A program made the translations under genes and the position numbers. The notes under the pieces are model-generated. The model ran no database searches and was not told the origin of the DNA. It saw nothing but the letters and a program-made list of their open reading frames with translations. This document shows positions 57,659-64,000 of a stretch of DNA of 64,000 nt, piece after piece (the first letter of the stretch is position 1; each line of letters starts with the position of its first letter). The stretch is from Streptomyces albus subsp. albus (lineage in GTDB: Bacteria; Actinomycetota; Actinomycetes; Streptomycetales; Streptomycetaceae). Location of the stretch: positions 180,814-244,813 of the forward strand of contig NZ_JOID01000005.1 of assembly GCF_000719865.1 (NCBI RefSeq). The letters run 5' to 3'.

Positions 57659-59014
57659 TCAGCGGAAGAGCCGCAGCGGGACGGCGCGTCCCATGGCGGT
57701 CAGTCCCGCGTCGTTCGGGTGAAGGTGGTCGCCGCTGTCGTAGGCCGGGAGCAGTCGCTCCGGGTCCTCCGGGTCGCGGACGGCCCGGTCGAAGTCGATG
57801 ACCGCGTCGTATTCGCCGCTGGTGCGGATCCAGTGGTTGAGCCGCTGCCGCGCGGCCTCGTTCTCCTCGCTGTAGAAGCCGAGGGTGTCGTTCTTGAACG
57901 GGGTGATCGTGCCGCCGTAGATCTTCAGTCCGCGCTCGTGGGCGCGGGCGATGAGCTGGCGGTGGCCGTTGATCAGATCGTCCGCCGTGACCCGCTCGGA
58001 CTCCGGGGCGGTGTTCCCGGGGTGCCCGAGGTCGTTGACGCCGAGCAGCACCATCGCGTAGCGCGCGCCGGGCTGGGCGAGCACGTCGCGGTCGAAGCGC
58101 GCCAGGCCGCTCTCGCCGAAGTAGGCCGCGTAGGCCTCCGCCGGGTTGCCCTCGGGCGGGTTGGGGTCGTGGAGGAGGCGGTTGCCGCTGATGCCCTTGT
58201 TGACGACGCCGGTGCCGCGCAGCGCGGGCGTCTGCTGGAGGCGCCGGGCCAGGACGTCGGACCAGCGGTTGTTGGCGTCGCGGCTCGTGCCCGCGGTGAT
58301 GGAGTCGCCGAGGGCCACGGCGGCGGCGGGCCGGTGGGTGGCCACGCTGACGCCGGTGAGGAAGTACCAGCGGTCGTTGGTCGCGGTGGCGCCGAGGTGC
58401 GGGCGGCCGGTGACGTTGCCGTCGGCGACGTAGTTCGTCTGGTTGGCGAAGGCGGCCACCGTCGAGCCCGGGGTGCGGTGCGGGAGGTGGATGCTGACGA
58501 CGAGGTCGGTGCCGGCCGGCACCCGAAGCTTCACCGGGTCGCTGAGCAGGGGGGCGCCCGGCGGGACGGTGACGGAGCGCTTGCCGCCGAAGGTGAGCTT
58601 CCGGTCGGTGGCCGGGTCGATGGACGAGCCGGGGTCTCCGGCGGCCCGGCGGGCGAGGCGGGCCTCACCGATGTGCAGCCGTTCGGTGCCGAACTCGTTG
58701 GAGAAGCGGACGCGCAGGGTCTCGCCGGCCCGGCTGACCCGGACGATCTGACGGAGCGTCTGGTCCTCGAAGACCGTGTTGTCCGAGGCCGGTACGGTCG
58801 TGGGGGCGGCGCCCCAGGTGCCGGTCCAGCCGGGCGCGGTGCGGGCCGGGCCGCTGCCGCCGCCGTGCGGCCCCGGGGCGGCCGGGGCGGCGGGCGCCGA
58901 GCCCATCAGCAGGGTGCCGGCGAGCAGGGCCAGGGCCCCGGCCCGTACCCGTCTCCAGGGTCCGGTCCGGCTGCCGCCCCGGGGCCCGCGGGGCCGGGTG
59001 GTGGTGTCGTTCAT
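57659..59014 (-). CDS. Secreted SGNH/GDSL hydrolase
   Basis: A 451-residue exported esterase-like protein. Residues 1-50 are a long signal peptide with twin arginines (GPWRRVRAGALALLAGTLLM...APAAPA). A beta-sandwich domain (about 60-225) precedes the SGNH domain: block I GDSITAG (S238), block III-like GISGNR, LLGVNDLG, and block V SGDHLHPND with the catalytic Asp/His. It may deacylate a polysaccharide or lipid; the substrate is unknown. GGAGAG before the ATG. It follows the polysaccharide deacetylase gene by 88 bases, probably on the same transcript. Confidence 0.92.
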   Translation of the reverse strand: MNDTTTRPRGPRGGSRTGPWRRVRAGALALLAGTLLMGSAPAAPAAPGPHGGGSGPARTAPGWTGTWGAAPTTVPASDNTVFEDQTLRQIVRVSRAGETLRVRFSNEFGTERLHIGEARLARRAAGDPGSSIDPATDRKLTFGGKRSVTVPPGAPLLSDPVKLRVPAGTDLVVSIHLPHRTPGSTVAAFANQTNYVADGNVTGRPHLGATATNDRWYFLTGVSVATHRPAAAVALGDSITAGTSRDANNRWSDVLARRLQQTPALRGTGVVNKGISGNRLLHDPNPPEGNPAEAYAAYFGESGLARFDRDVLAQPGARYAMVLLGVNDLGHPGNTAPESERVTADDLINGHRQLIARAHERGLKIYGGTITPFKNDTLGFYSEENEAARQRLNHWIRTSGEYDAVIDFDRAVRDPEDPERLLPAYDSGDHLHPNDAGLTAMGRAVPLRLFR

Positions 59015-59102
59015 GAGTCTCTCTCCAGGGGATCGGGAGCGCGGAGCGCCGGACGGCCCGCGGGTCCGCCGGACGGCGGGCCCGCGGGCGGCGGATCAGC
59101 GG

Positions 59103-59924
59103 TCAGCCGCGCCGGGCGGGCCGGTCGAAGCGCCAGCCCTCGGAGCGGAGCTTCGGGATGATCCGTTCGACGGCCTCCACGGTCTGGCTGCGGTCGCCGC
59201 CGCCGTCGTGGAGAAGAACGACGGCCCCGGGTGTGATGCCTTCCTCCAGACGGCTGACCAGCTCCTCGGTCCCCGGCGGGTCCCAGTCCCCGACCGCGAG
59301 CCGCCACCCCAGCGGCTGCATCCCCAGCCCCGCCGCGACCTCCGGGCTCTTGCCCCAACTGCCGTACGGCGCACGGAAGTACGGAATGCGGGCGCCCGGG
59401 GCGGCCTTGCGGATGGCGGCGGAGGTGCGCAGCAGGTCGGCGCGGATCTCCTCCTCGGACCAGGCACCCATGTCGTCGTGGTGCATGCTGTGGTTGCAGA
59501 GCGTGTGGCCGCCCGCGACGATCTTCCGTACGAGCTCGGGGTGTTCCTCGACATGGTCGCCCCAGAGGCAGAACACCGCCTTGACGCGCTGCTCGCGCAG
59601 CACCCGCAGCAGCCTCGGGGTGTCGTCCGGATCCGGCCCGTCGTCGAACGTGAGGGCGACGGTGTCGCCGCCGTGCCGGGTGGAGTCCACGATCGCCGCC
59701 GTGGCCTTGCCGCCGTGCGACGGGCCGGACCGGTGGGCCTGCGCGGCCGGCGCGGTGGCCGCGGTCACCGCCACGGCGGTCAGGCAGAGTGCGGTGACGA
59801 GCGGCAGCGGGCCCGCCGGGCGGCGCCGTGCGCGCGGACGTCCCGTCCGCCGGGGCGTGCCGGGCCCCCGGGTCTCGTTCCGGCCGGGCCCGCCGGCTTC
59901 GTTCCGGGTCGCGGATCTGGTCAT
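59103..59924 (-). CDS. Secreted polysaccharide deacetylase (NodB domain, CE4)
   Basis: A 273-residue exported protein. The signal peptide has an Arg-rich start and a hydrophobic core (PLVTALCLTAVAVTAATAPAAQA). The NodB domain has all CE4 motifs: TFDDGPD (catalytic base and metal Asp), HSMHHDD (metal His pair), RAPYGSWG, DWDPPG and VVLLHDGGGDRSQT. It should remove acetyl groups from chitin-like or cell-wall polysaccharides outside the cell. AAAGGGG precedes the ATG at 59924. Confidence 0.94.
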   Translation of the reverse strand: MTRSATRNEAGGPGRNETRGPGTPRRTGRPRARRRPAGPLPLVTALCLTAVAVTAATAPAAQAHRSGPSHGGKATAAIVDSTRHGGDTVALTFDDGPDPDDTPRLLRVLREQRVKAVFCLWGDHVEEHPELVRKIVAGGHTLCNHSMHHDDMGAWSEEEIRADLLRTSAAIRKAAPGARIPYFRAPYGSWGKSPEVAAGLGMQPLGWRLAVGDWDPPGTEELVSRLEEGITPGAVVLLHDGGGDRSQTVEAVERIIPKLRSEGWRFDRPARRG

Positions 59925-60361
59925 CGCTGACCCCTTTCTGACGCTCCGTGGGCGCGTGGCGGTCCCCGGTCCCGGCCCGGACCGCGCGGGACGCGGGCGG
60001 GAGGGACAGCGGGACGCGGCTCCGTCGGCCCCTGCTCCCATGCCACCACCTGATCAGATGACCGCTCCGAAACTTTCCGGAATTTTCTGATCGGGCGGGG
60101 CAGACCTTAGGAAGAGGCTTTCCCCACGTCAAGGGCTGGAGAATGGACAATCTCCGAGCAGACTTGGGCTTTCACTGGAAGGGGCAGGTCGCAGGGCGGC
60201 GAAAAATTTTCGGTCGCATCGGGCGGCACGCGCGGATGTCGGGCGGCGGAGGCGGTTCTTCCGACGCCTGTCTGATGACCGCGCCGGACCCTCCGTGGCA
60301 CCGTTCTGGGGGTTCCGTGCGACCCCACCCCCCACACCCGCACGGACCGAAGGGACCAGGG
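59925..60361. promoter_or_regulatory. Divergent region, deacetylase / alpha/beta hydrolase
   Basis: A 437-base gap with AT-richer islands: TTTCCGGAATTTTC near 60073-60088 and the dyad CGAAAA-A-TTTTCG at 60200-60212. Promoters for both genes should lie here. The ribosome binding site of the hydrolase is AAGGGACCAGGG at about 60350. No gene seen; open frames entering it lack ribosome binding sites. Confidence 0.45.
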
Positions 60362-61309
60362 ATGCGTTACGCCTTCGACCCGGAGCTCGCCGCGGCGGTC
60401 GCGATGATGCCGGAGGTCGACATCAGCGATGTGGCCGCGGCCCGTGCCGCGCAGGCGGAGCAGCTGTCCGCCACCGTCGCCGCGGCCGACACCACCGGGG
60501 TCGTGGTCGAGGACGTCTCCGTCCCCGGCCCCGAAGGCGCCCCGGACCTGCTGCTGCGGCTCTACCGGCCCCGGGACGCGTGGGGCCCGCTGCCCGTCGT
60601 CTACGCGATCCACGGCGGCGGCTTCGTCGTGGGCTCGCCGGACGCCGACCACGAGGGCAACCTGCGGTTCTGCCGCGAGCTCGGCGCGCTCGTCGTCTCC
60701 CCGGGCTACCGGCTGGCTCCCGAACACCCTTTCCCCGCCGGGCTGGACGACTGCTACGCGGGCCTGGTCTGGCTCGCCAAGAACTCGGCCGAACTCGGCA
60801 TCCTGCCCGACCGGACCGCGCTCTGGGGCGACAGCGCCGGAGCCTGCCTGGCCGCCGCGCTCACCCTGCTCGCCCACGACCGCGGCGGCCCGGACATCCG
60901 CTTCCAGTGCCTGGCCGCCCCCGCGCTCGACGACCGGCTGCGCACCGCCAGCGCCCAGCTCTACACCGACACCCCGGTGTGGAACCGGCGCAACGCCCAG
61001 CTGAGCTGGGAGGCCTACCTGGGCCCCGGCACGCCCGGCTCCGAGGACGTCTCCCCGTACGCGGCCCCGGCGCGGGCCGGGATCACCCGGCTGGCGGGGC
61101 TGCCGCCCGCGCACATCACGGTGATGCAGTTCGACCCGCTGCGGGACGAGGGCATCGACTACGCCCGCTCGCTGCTGGCCGCCGGGGTGCCGACCGAACT
61201 GCACGTCCTCCCGGGGACCTTCCACGGCGCGAGCGCGGTCGAGCACGCCGCCGTCATCCGGCGGATCACCGCCGAGGTCACCGCCGTGCTCGGCCGGGCC
61301 CTCGCCTGA
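60362..61309 (+). CDS. Alpha/beta hydrolase, hormone-sensitive lipase family
   Basis: A 315-residue esterase/lipase. The HSL-family oxyanion motif IHGGGFVVGS lies near residue 82, the nucleophile S158 in GDSAG, an acidic residue in QFDPLRDEG near 260 and the catalytic His in TFHGAS near 288. No signal peptide, so it is probably cytoplasmic. Substrate unknown. ATG at 60362. Divergent from the deacetylase and followed convergently by a PucR-like regulator. Confidence 0.92.
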   Translation: MRYAFDPELAAAVAMMPEVDISDVAAARAAQAEQLSATVAAADTTGVVVEDVSVPGPEGAPDLLLRLYRPRDAWGPLPVVYAIHGGGFVVGSPDADHEGNLRFCRELGALVVSPGYRLAPEHPFPAGLDDCYAGLVWLAKNSAELGILPDRTALWGDSAGACLAAALTLLAHDRGGPDIRFQCLAAPALDDRLRTASAQLYTDTPVWNRRNAQLSWEAYLGPGTPGSEDVSPYAAPARAGITRLAGLPPAHITVMQFDPLRDEGIDYARSLLAAGVPTELHVLPGTFHGASAVEHAAVIRRITAEVTAVLGRALA

Positions 61310-61421
61310 TGGGCGGCCGGACGACGAGCGGCCGGACGGTCTCCCCGGAGCCCCCGTCAGATGCCCCGGACGCCCCGGGGCCGGCGGGCTCCGGCACGGG
61401 CGGCAGCGCGGCCGCCCGCAC

Positions 61422-62798
61422 TCACTCCGTGCCGGACAACCGCCAGGCGTACAGCGCCAGATGGGCGCGGAACCGGTCCTCCGGGTCGCGCAGCCGCCGG
61501 CCCAGCACCTCCTCGACATGCGCCAGCCGCGCCGCCACGGAGCTGTGGTGCAGATGGAGTTCCGCGGCGGCCTGCCGCAGCGAGCCGGTGCGGCAGAACG
61601 CGGCCAGCGCCGCGATGCCCGCCCCGCCGCCCTCCCCCGCCGCCAGCTCCGACAGGGCCCGGACCTCCGGCCGGGCGCGCAGCCGATCCGCCGGGATCTC
61701 GGCCAGCAGCGCGACGGGGCCGAGCGCGTCGTGGTCCGTCACGGCTTCCCCGGGCGGCTCCGGCACCGCGAACCGCAGCGCCACCCGCGCCTGCTGCCAG
61801 GAGACGCCGGCGTCCAGGGCGTCGGTGAGGCCGCCGACCCCGGCCCGTACGCTCCATCCCGGCCGCCCCGCGGGCTCCCCCGCCGCGTCCGGGCCGGCCG
61901 GGCGCGCGCCGGCCGCCGCCCGCAGCTCCTCCGCCGGTGAGGTGGTGTCGCCGTCGGGACGCTGCACCAGCACCGCTCCCAGCGGGCCCAGCCGCGCGAT
62001 CCGTACGGAGCTCCGCAGACCGGTCCGCCCGAGCAGGGCGACCGTCTCCACTCCGATGTCGGGGGCGGGGCCCCGGCCGGTGCCCGGGCCGGCTCCGTGG
62101 ACGGGGCCGGGGCCGGGGAGCGCGCCCGGCGGGTCCGGGACGCCGCCCGCCCCGCTCACTCCGCCCGCGCCGTTGGCCCCGCCGGCCACCTGGAAGCCCC
62201 GCCCGCCCGCGGAACCGGGCGCGGCCCACGGCGAACCGGCGGCGGCACGTGCGCCCGGCGCGCCTGCCGCCCCGGTCTCCGCCGACGCCACCGCCACCAC
62301 CCGCAGCGGCAGTTCGGGGACCAGGCCCAGCAGTCGCAGCGCCCGGGCACGGTCCTCGACGGCCTCCCGTTCGGAGAGCACGAGTTCGACGAGCGCGGGA
62401 TCGGCCGCGTGGGGCGGTTCGGCCGCGCGGCGCCGTCCGTCCAGCATCCGGGCGGCGATGGCCATCCACTCCAGCACCAGCTCGTCGAACGGGCCCGGAG
62501 CACCCGGGCGCTCGAGCCAGACCCGCCCGCCGGGTCCGGAGTCCGCGTCGCCGAACAGGGCGCTGCCGGACACCCGTTCGGGCTCCCCGGGGAGCGCGGC
62601 TCCGCCGGGCCCGAACCGCACCCTGCGCCCGCCGGTCCGCTCCAGTCCGGCCGCGCACTGCGCGAGTCCGGCGGTGGACCGCACCAGCGACGCGGCGTCG
62701 CAACCCGCGCTCATCAGCGCCTCGAAGTGGGCGATCACCCGCACCGCGGTGGCCGCGTCCGCGTCCAGTGCCGACAAGCGCAGCAGCAAGCCCTTCAC
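61422..62798 (-). CDS. PucR/CdaR-type HTH regulator
   Basis: A 458-residue regulator. The N-terminal part (about 1-130) is a helical sensor-like region (AVRVIAHFEALMSAGCDAASLVR). The middle holds a Gly/Pro/Ala low-complexity stretch (about 175-240). The C-terminal HTH_30 domain is clear: AALAAFCRTGSLRQAAAELHLHHSSVAARLAHVEEVLG. GTG at 62798. It is divergent from the secreted esterase gene at 62825, only 26 bases away, and may regulate it. Confidence 0.87.
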   Translation of the reverse strand: MKGLLLRLSALDADAATAVRVIAHFEALMSAGCDAASLVRSTAGLAQCAAGLERTGGRRVRFGPGGAALPGEPERVSGSALFGDADSGPGGRVWLERPGAPGPFDELVLEWMAIAARMLDGRRRAAEPPHAADPALVELVLSEREAVEDRARALRLLGLVPELPLRVVAVASAETGAAGAPGARAAAGSPWAAPGSAGGRGFQVAGGANGAGGVSGAGGVPDPPGALPGPGPVHGAGPGTGRGPAPDIGVETVALLGRTGLRSSVRIARLGPLGAVLVQRPDGDTTSPAEELRAAAGARPAGPDAAGEPAGRPGWSVRAGVGGLTDALDAGVSWQQARVALRFAVPEPPGEAVTDHDALGPVALLAEIPADRLRARPEVRALSELAAGEGGGAGIAALAAFCRTGSLRQAAAELHLHHSSVAARLAHVEEVLGRRLRDPEDRFRAHLALYAWRLSGTE

Positions 62799-62824
62799 AG
62801 CCGCAGTCTAGAAAGGAGAACGGC

Positions 62825-63871
62825 ATGCCCGACACCCCCACGTCGCCCGCGGTCCCGTCCCGCGGAGGACCGTTACGCCGAGGACGGCCGCGCGGCACCT
62901 CTCCGCGCACGCTCGTCGCCGCCCTGTTCGGCGGCGTCCTGCCGCTGCTGGCGGCCCTGTTCCTCGCCGGCGCCCCCGCCGCGACGGCGGCCGGCACCGC
63001 GCCCGCCGCCCCGGCCGCGCAGCTCGTCGAGGTGAACAACTTCGGCAACAACCCGACGGGTCTGCGGATGCACCAGTACGTGCCGGACCGCGTCGCGGAC
63101 CGGCCGGCCCTGCTGGTCGCCGTGCACTACTGCACCGGCTCCGGACCGGCGTTCCACAACGGCACCGAGTTCAAGACCCTGGCCGACCGGTACGGCTTCA
63201 TCATCGTCTACCCGTCCGCGACCCGCAGCGGCCAGTGCTTCGACGTCTCCTCGCAGCAGGCACTGCGCCGCGACGGCGGCAGCGACCCGGTGGGCATCAA
63301 GTCCATGATCGACTACGTGAAGCAGCGCAACAACGTCGACCCGGACCGGGTGTTCGTCGTCGGCGCCTCGTCCGGCGCGATGATGACCAACGTCCTGCTC
63401 GGCAACTACCCGGACGTCTTCGCGGCCGGTGCCTCCTTCGCGGGCGTACCGCACAGCTGCTTCGCCACCACCGACGGCTCCAGCTGGAACAGCGCCTGCG
63501 CCAACGGGCAGATCAACCGCAGCGGACAGCAGTGGGGCGACCTGGTGCGCGGCGCGTACCCCGGCTACGACGGGGCCCGGCCGCGGGTGCAGATCTGGCA
63601 CGGCACCCAGGACAGCACCCTGCGCTACCCGAATTTCGGGGAGCAGATCAAGCAGTGGACCAACGTCCACGGGGTGAGCGAGAACCCGTCGTCCACCGAC
63701 CAGCCGCAGAACGGCTGGACCCGCACCCGCTACGGCGGCACCGGCGACCAGGCCCCCGTCGAGGCGATCAGCATCGCGAACACCGGCCACAACCTGCCGC
63801 AGGGCGGGCAGGCCGCGCGGGCGATCACCTTCTTCGGCCTGGACGGCACCGGAGCCGCCTCCGCCCGCTAG
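62825..63871 (+). CDS. Secreted PHB depolymerase-type esterase (CE1-like)
   Basis: A 348-residue exported esterase. The signal peptide has an Arg-rich start and core TLVAALFGGVLPLLAALFLAGAPAATA. The catalytic domain starts near residue 65 (GLRMHQYVPD); the nucleophile is S182 in GASSGAMMTN, the acid is in HGTQDSTLRYPN and the His in NTGHNLPQGG. This fits the type 1 poly(3-hydroxybutyrate) depolymerase / acetylxylan-feruloyl esterase group. There is no substrate-binding module at the C-terminus. AAAGGAG precedes the ATG. Confidence 0.9.
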   Translation: MPDTPTSPAVPSRGGPLRRGRPRGTSPRTLVAALFGGVLPLLAALFLAGAPAATAAGTAPAAPAAQLVEVNNFGNNPTGLRMHQYVPDRVADRPALLVAVHYCTGSGPAFHNGTEFKTLADRYGFIIVYPSATRSGQCFDVSSQQALRRDGGSDPVGIKSMIDYVKQRNNVDPDRVFVVGASSGAMMTNVLLGNYPDVFAAGASFAGVPHSCFATTDGSSWNSACANGQINRSGQQWGDLVRGAYPGYDGARPRVQIWHGTQDSTLRYPNFGEQIKQWTNVHGVSENPSSTDQPQNGWTRTRYGGTGDQAPVEAISIANTGHNLPQGGQAARAITFFGLDGTGAASAR

Positions 63872-63895
63872 GCCCTGTCTGGCGAATCCCGCCTG

Positions 63896-64000
63896 CTCCG
63901 TGGCGTCTGGCACGCACGCTCGCCGCGTTGTCGATCGTCGGCGCAGCACGCTGCGCTCTCCTCCTCCGCCTTGCGATCGCACGCACCAGACGCCGCGGAG
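63896..64000. repeat. Nested palindromic repeat, MITE/REP-like, reaching the window edge
   Basis: Outer arms CTCCGTGGCGTCTGG (63896-63910) and CCAGACGCCGCGGAG (63986-64000) pair with one G-T wobble; partial pairing continues inward through CGCACG blocks. The centre is GCGCAGC-AC-GCTGCGC (63941-63956). I recall very similar sequences scattered in intergenic regions of many Streptomyces genomes. It stands 25 bases after the esterase stop and may extend beyond the window. Confidence 0.7.

Overview
The base composition (very GC-rich, strong G/C at third codon positions), the frequent GTG starts with AGGAG-type ribosome binding sites, and the gene order all point to a Streptomyces chromosome. The order ctaD-ctaC, adoK, erpA, nadA, pspA, cobU-cobT-cobS, pepA, lpd-sucB, lipB-lipA, glnA is the conserved core segment that I recall from S. 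coelicolor as roughly SCO2155-SCO2198.

Layout of the core. 1-8.3 kb holds the end of the cytochrome oxidase operon (ctaC/ctaD), a cysteine desulfurase-TusA fusion, adenosine kinase, a membrane-anchored protein, the Fe-S carrier ErpA and quinolinate synthase NadA. 8.3-15.4 kb reads leftward: PspA, PspAA, a NarL-type sensor kinase and regulator, then an RND exporter, which looks like an envelope-stress module. 15.7-21.9 kb has DUF3043, a methyltransferase (apparently with a CTG start) and the late cobalamin genes cobU (fused to a degenerate metallo-hydrolase domain), cobT and cobS. 22.6-27.9 kb holds PepA and the Lpd/SucB part of 2-oxoacid dehydrogenase metabolism. 28-36 kb holds regulators and oxidoreductases, including an NsdA-like regulator. 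36.4-42.1 kb holds lipoate synthesis (lipB, lipA), DUF4191 and RDD membrane proteins, and glnA with a four-box GlnR operator.

The main discovery is a 15.2-kb integrative element at about 42102-57339, inserted in the last codons of glnA. It is bounded by a perfect 25-bp direct repeat that rebuilds the glnA C-terminus. Inside each end are matching pairs of GTCCGCAG motifs with the same 11-bp spacing, which look like integrase arm sites. The element resembles an actinomycete integrative and conjugative element (AICE): tyrosine integrase, XRE repressor, small HTH/excisionase, CHC2-TOPRIM-DUF3987 replication protein, Nudix protein, and a leftward 11-gene transfer operon ending in an FtsK/TraB-type translocase. 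Unusual cargo includes a protein with an R-SxT-ExE pattern of ADP-ribosyltransferases directly after the Nudix gene, a lone P27-type terminase small subunit, and a stand-alone RapZ C-terminal domain. Both control regions of the element carry GGAACA/TGTTCC or related GAAC/GTTC dyads overlapping well-formed promoters, suggesting one repressor controls both ends.

Right of the element (57.3-64 kb) lie the displaced native glnA terminator, a secreted SGNH hydrolase, a polysaccharide deacetylase, an alpha/beta hydrolase, a PucR-like regulator and a secreted PHB-depolymerase-type esterase. The window ends inside a nested palindromic repeat that looks like a dispersed Streptomyces element. I saw no rRNA, tRNA, CRISPR array or complete insertion sequence.
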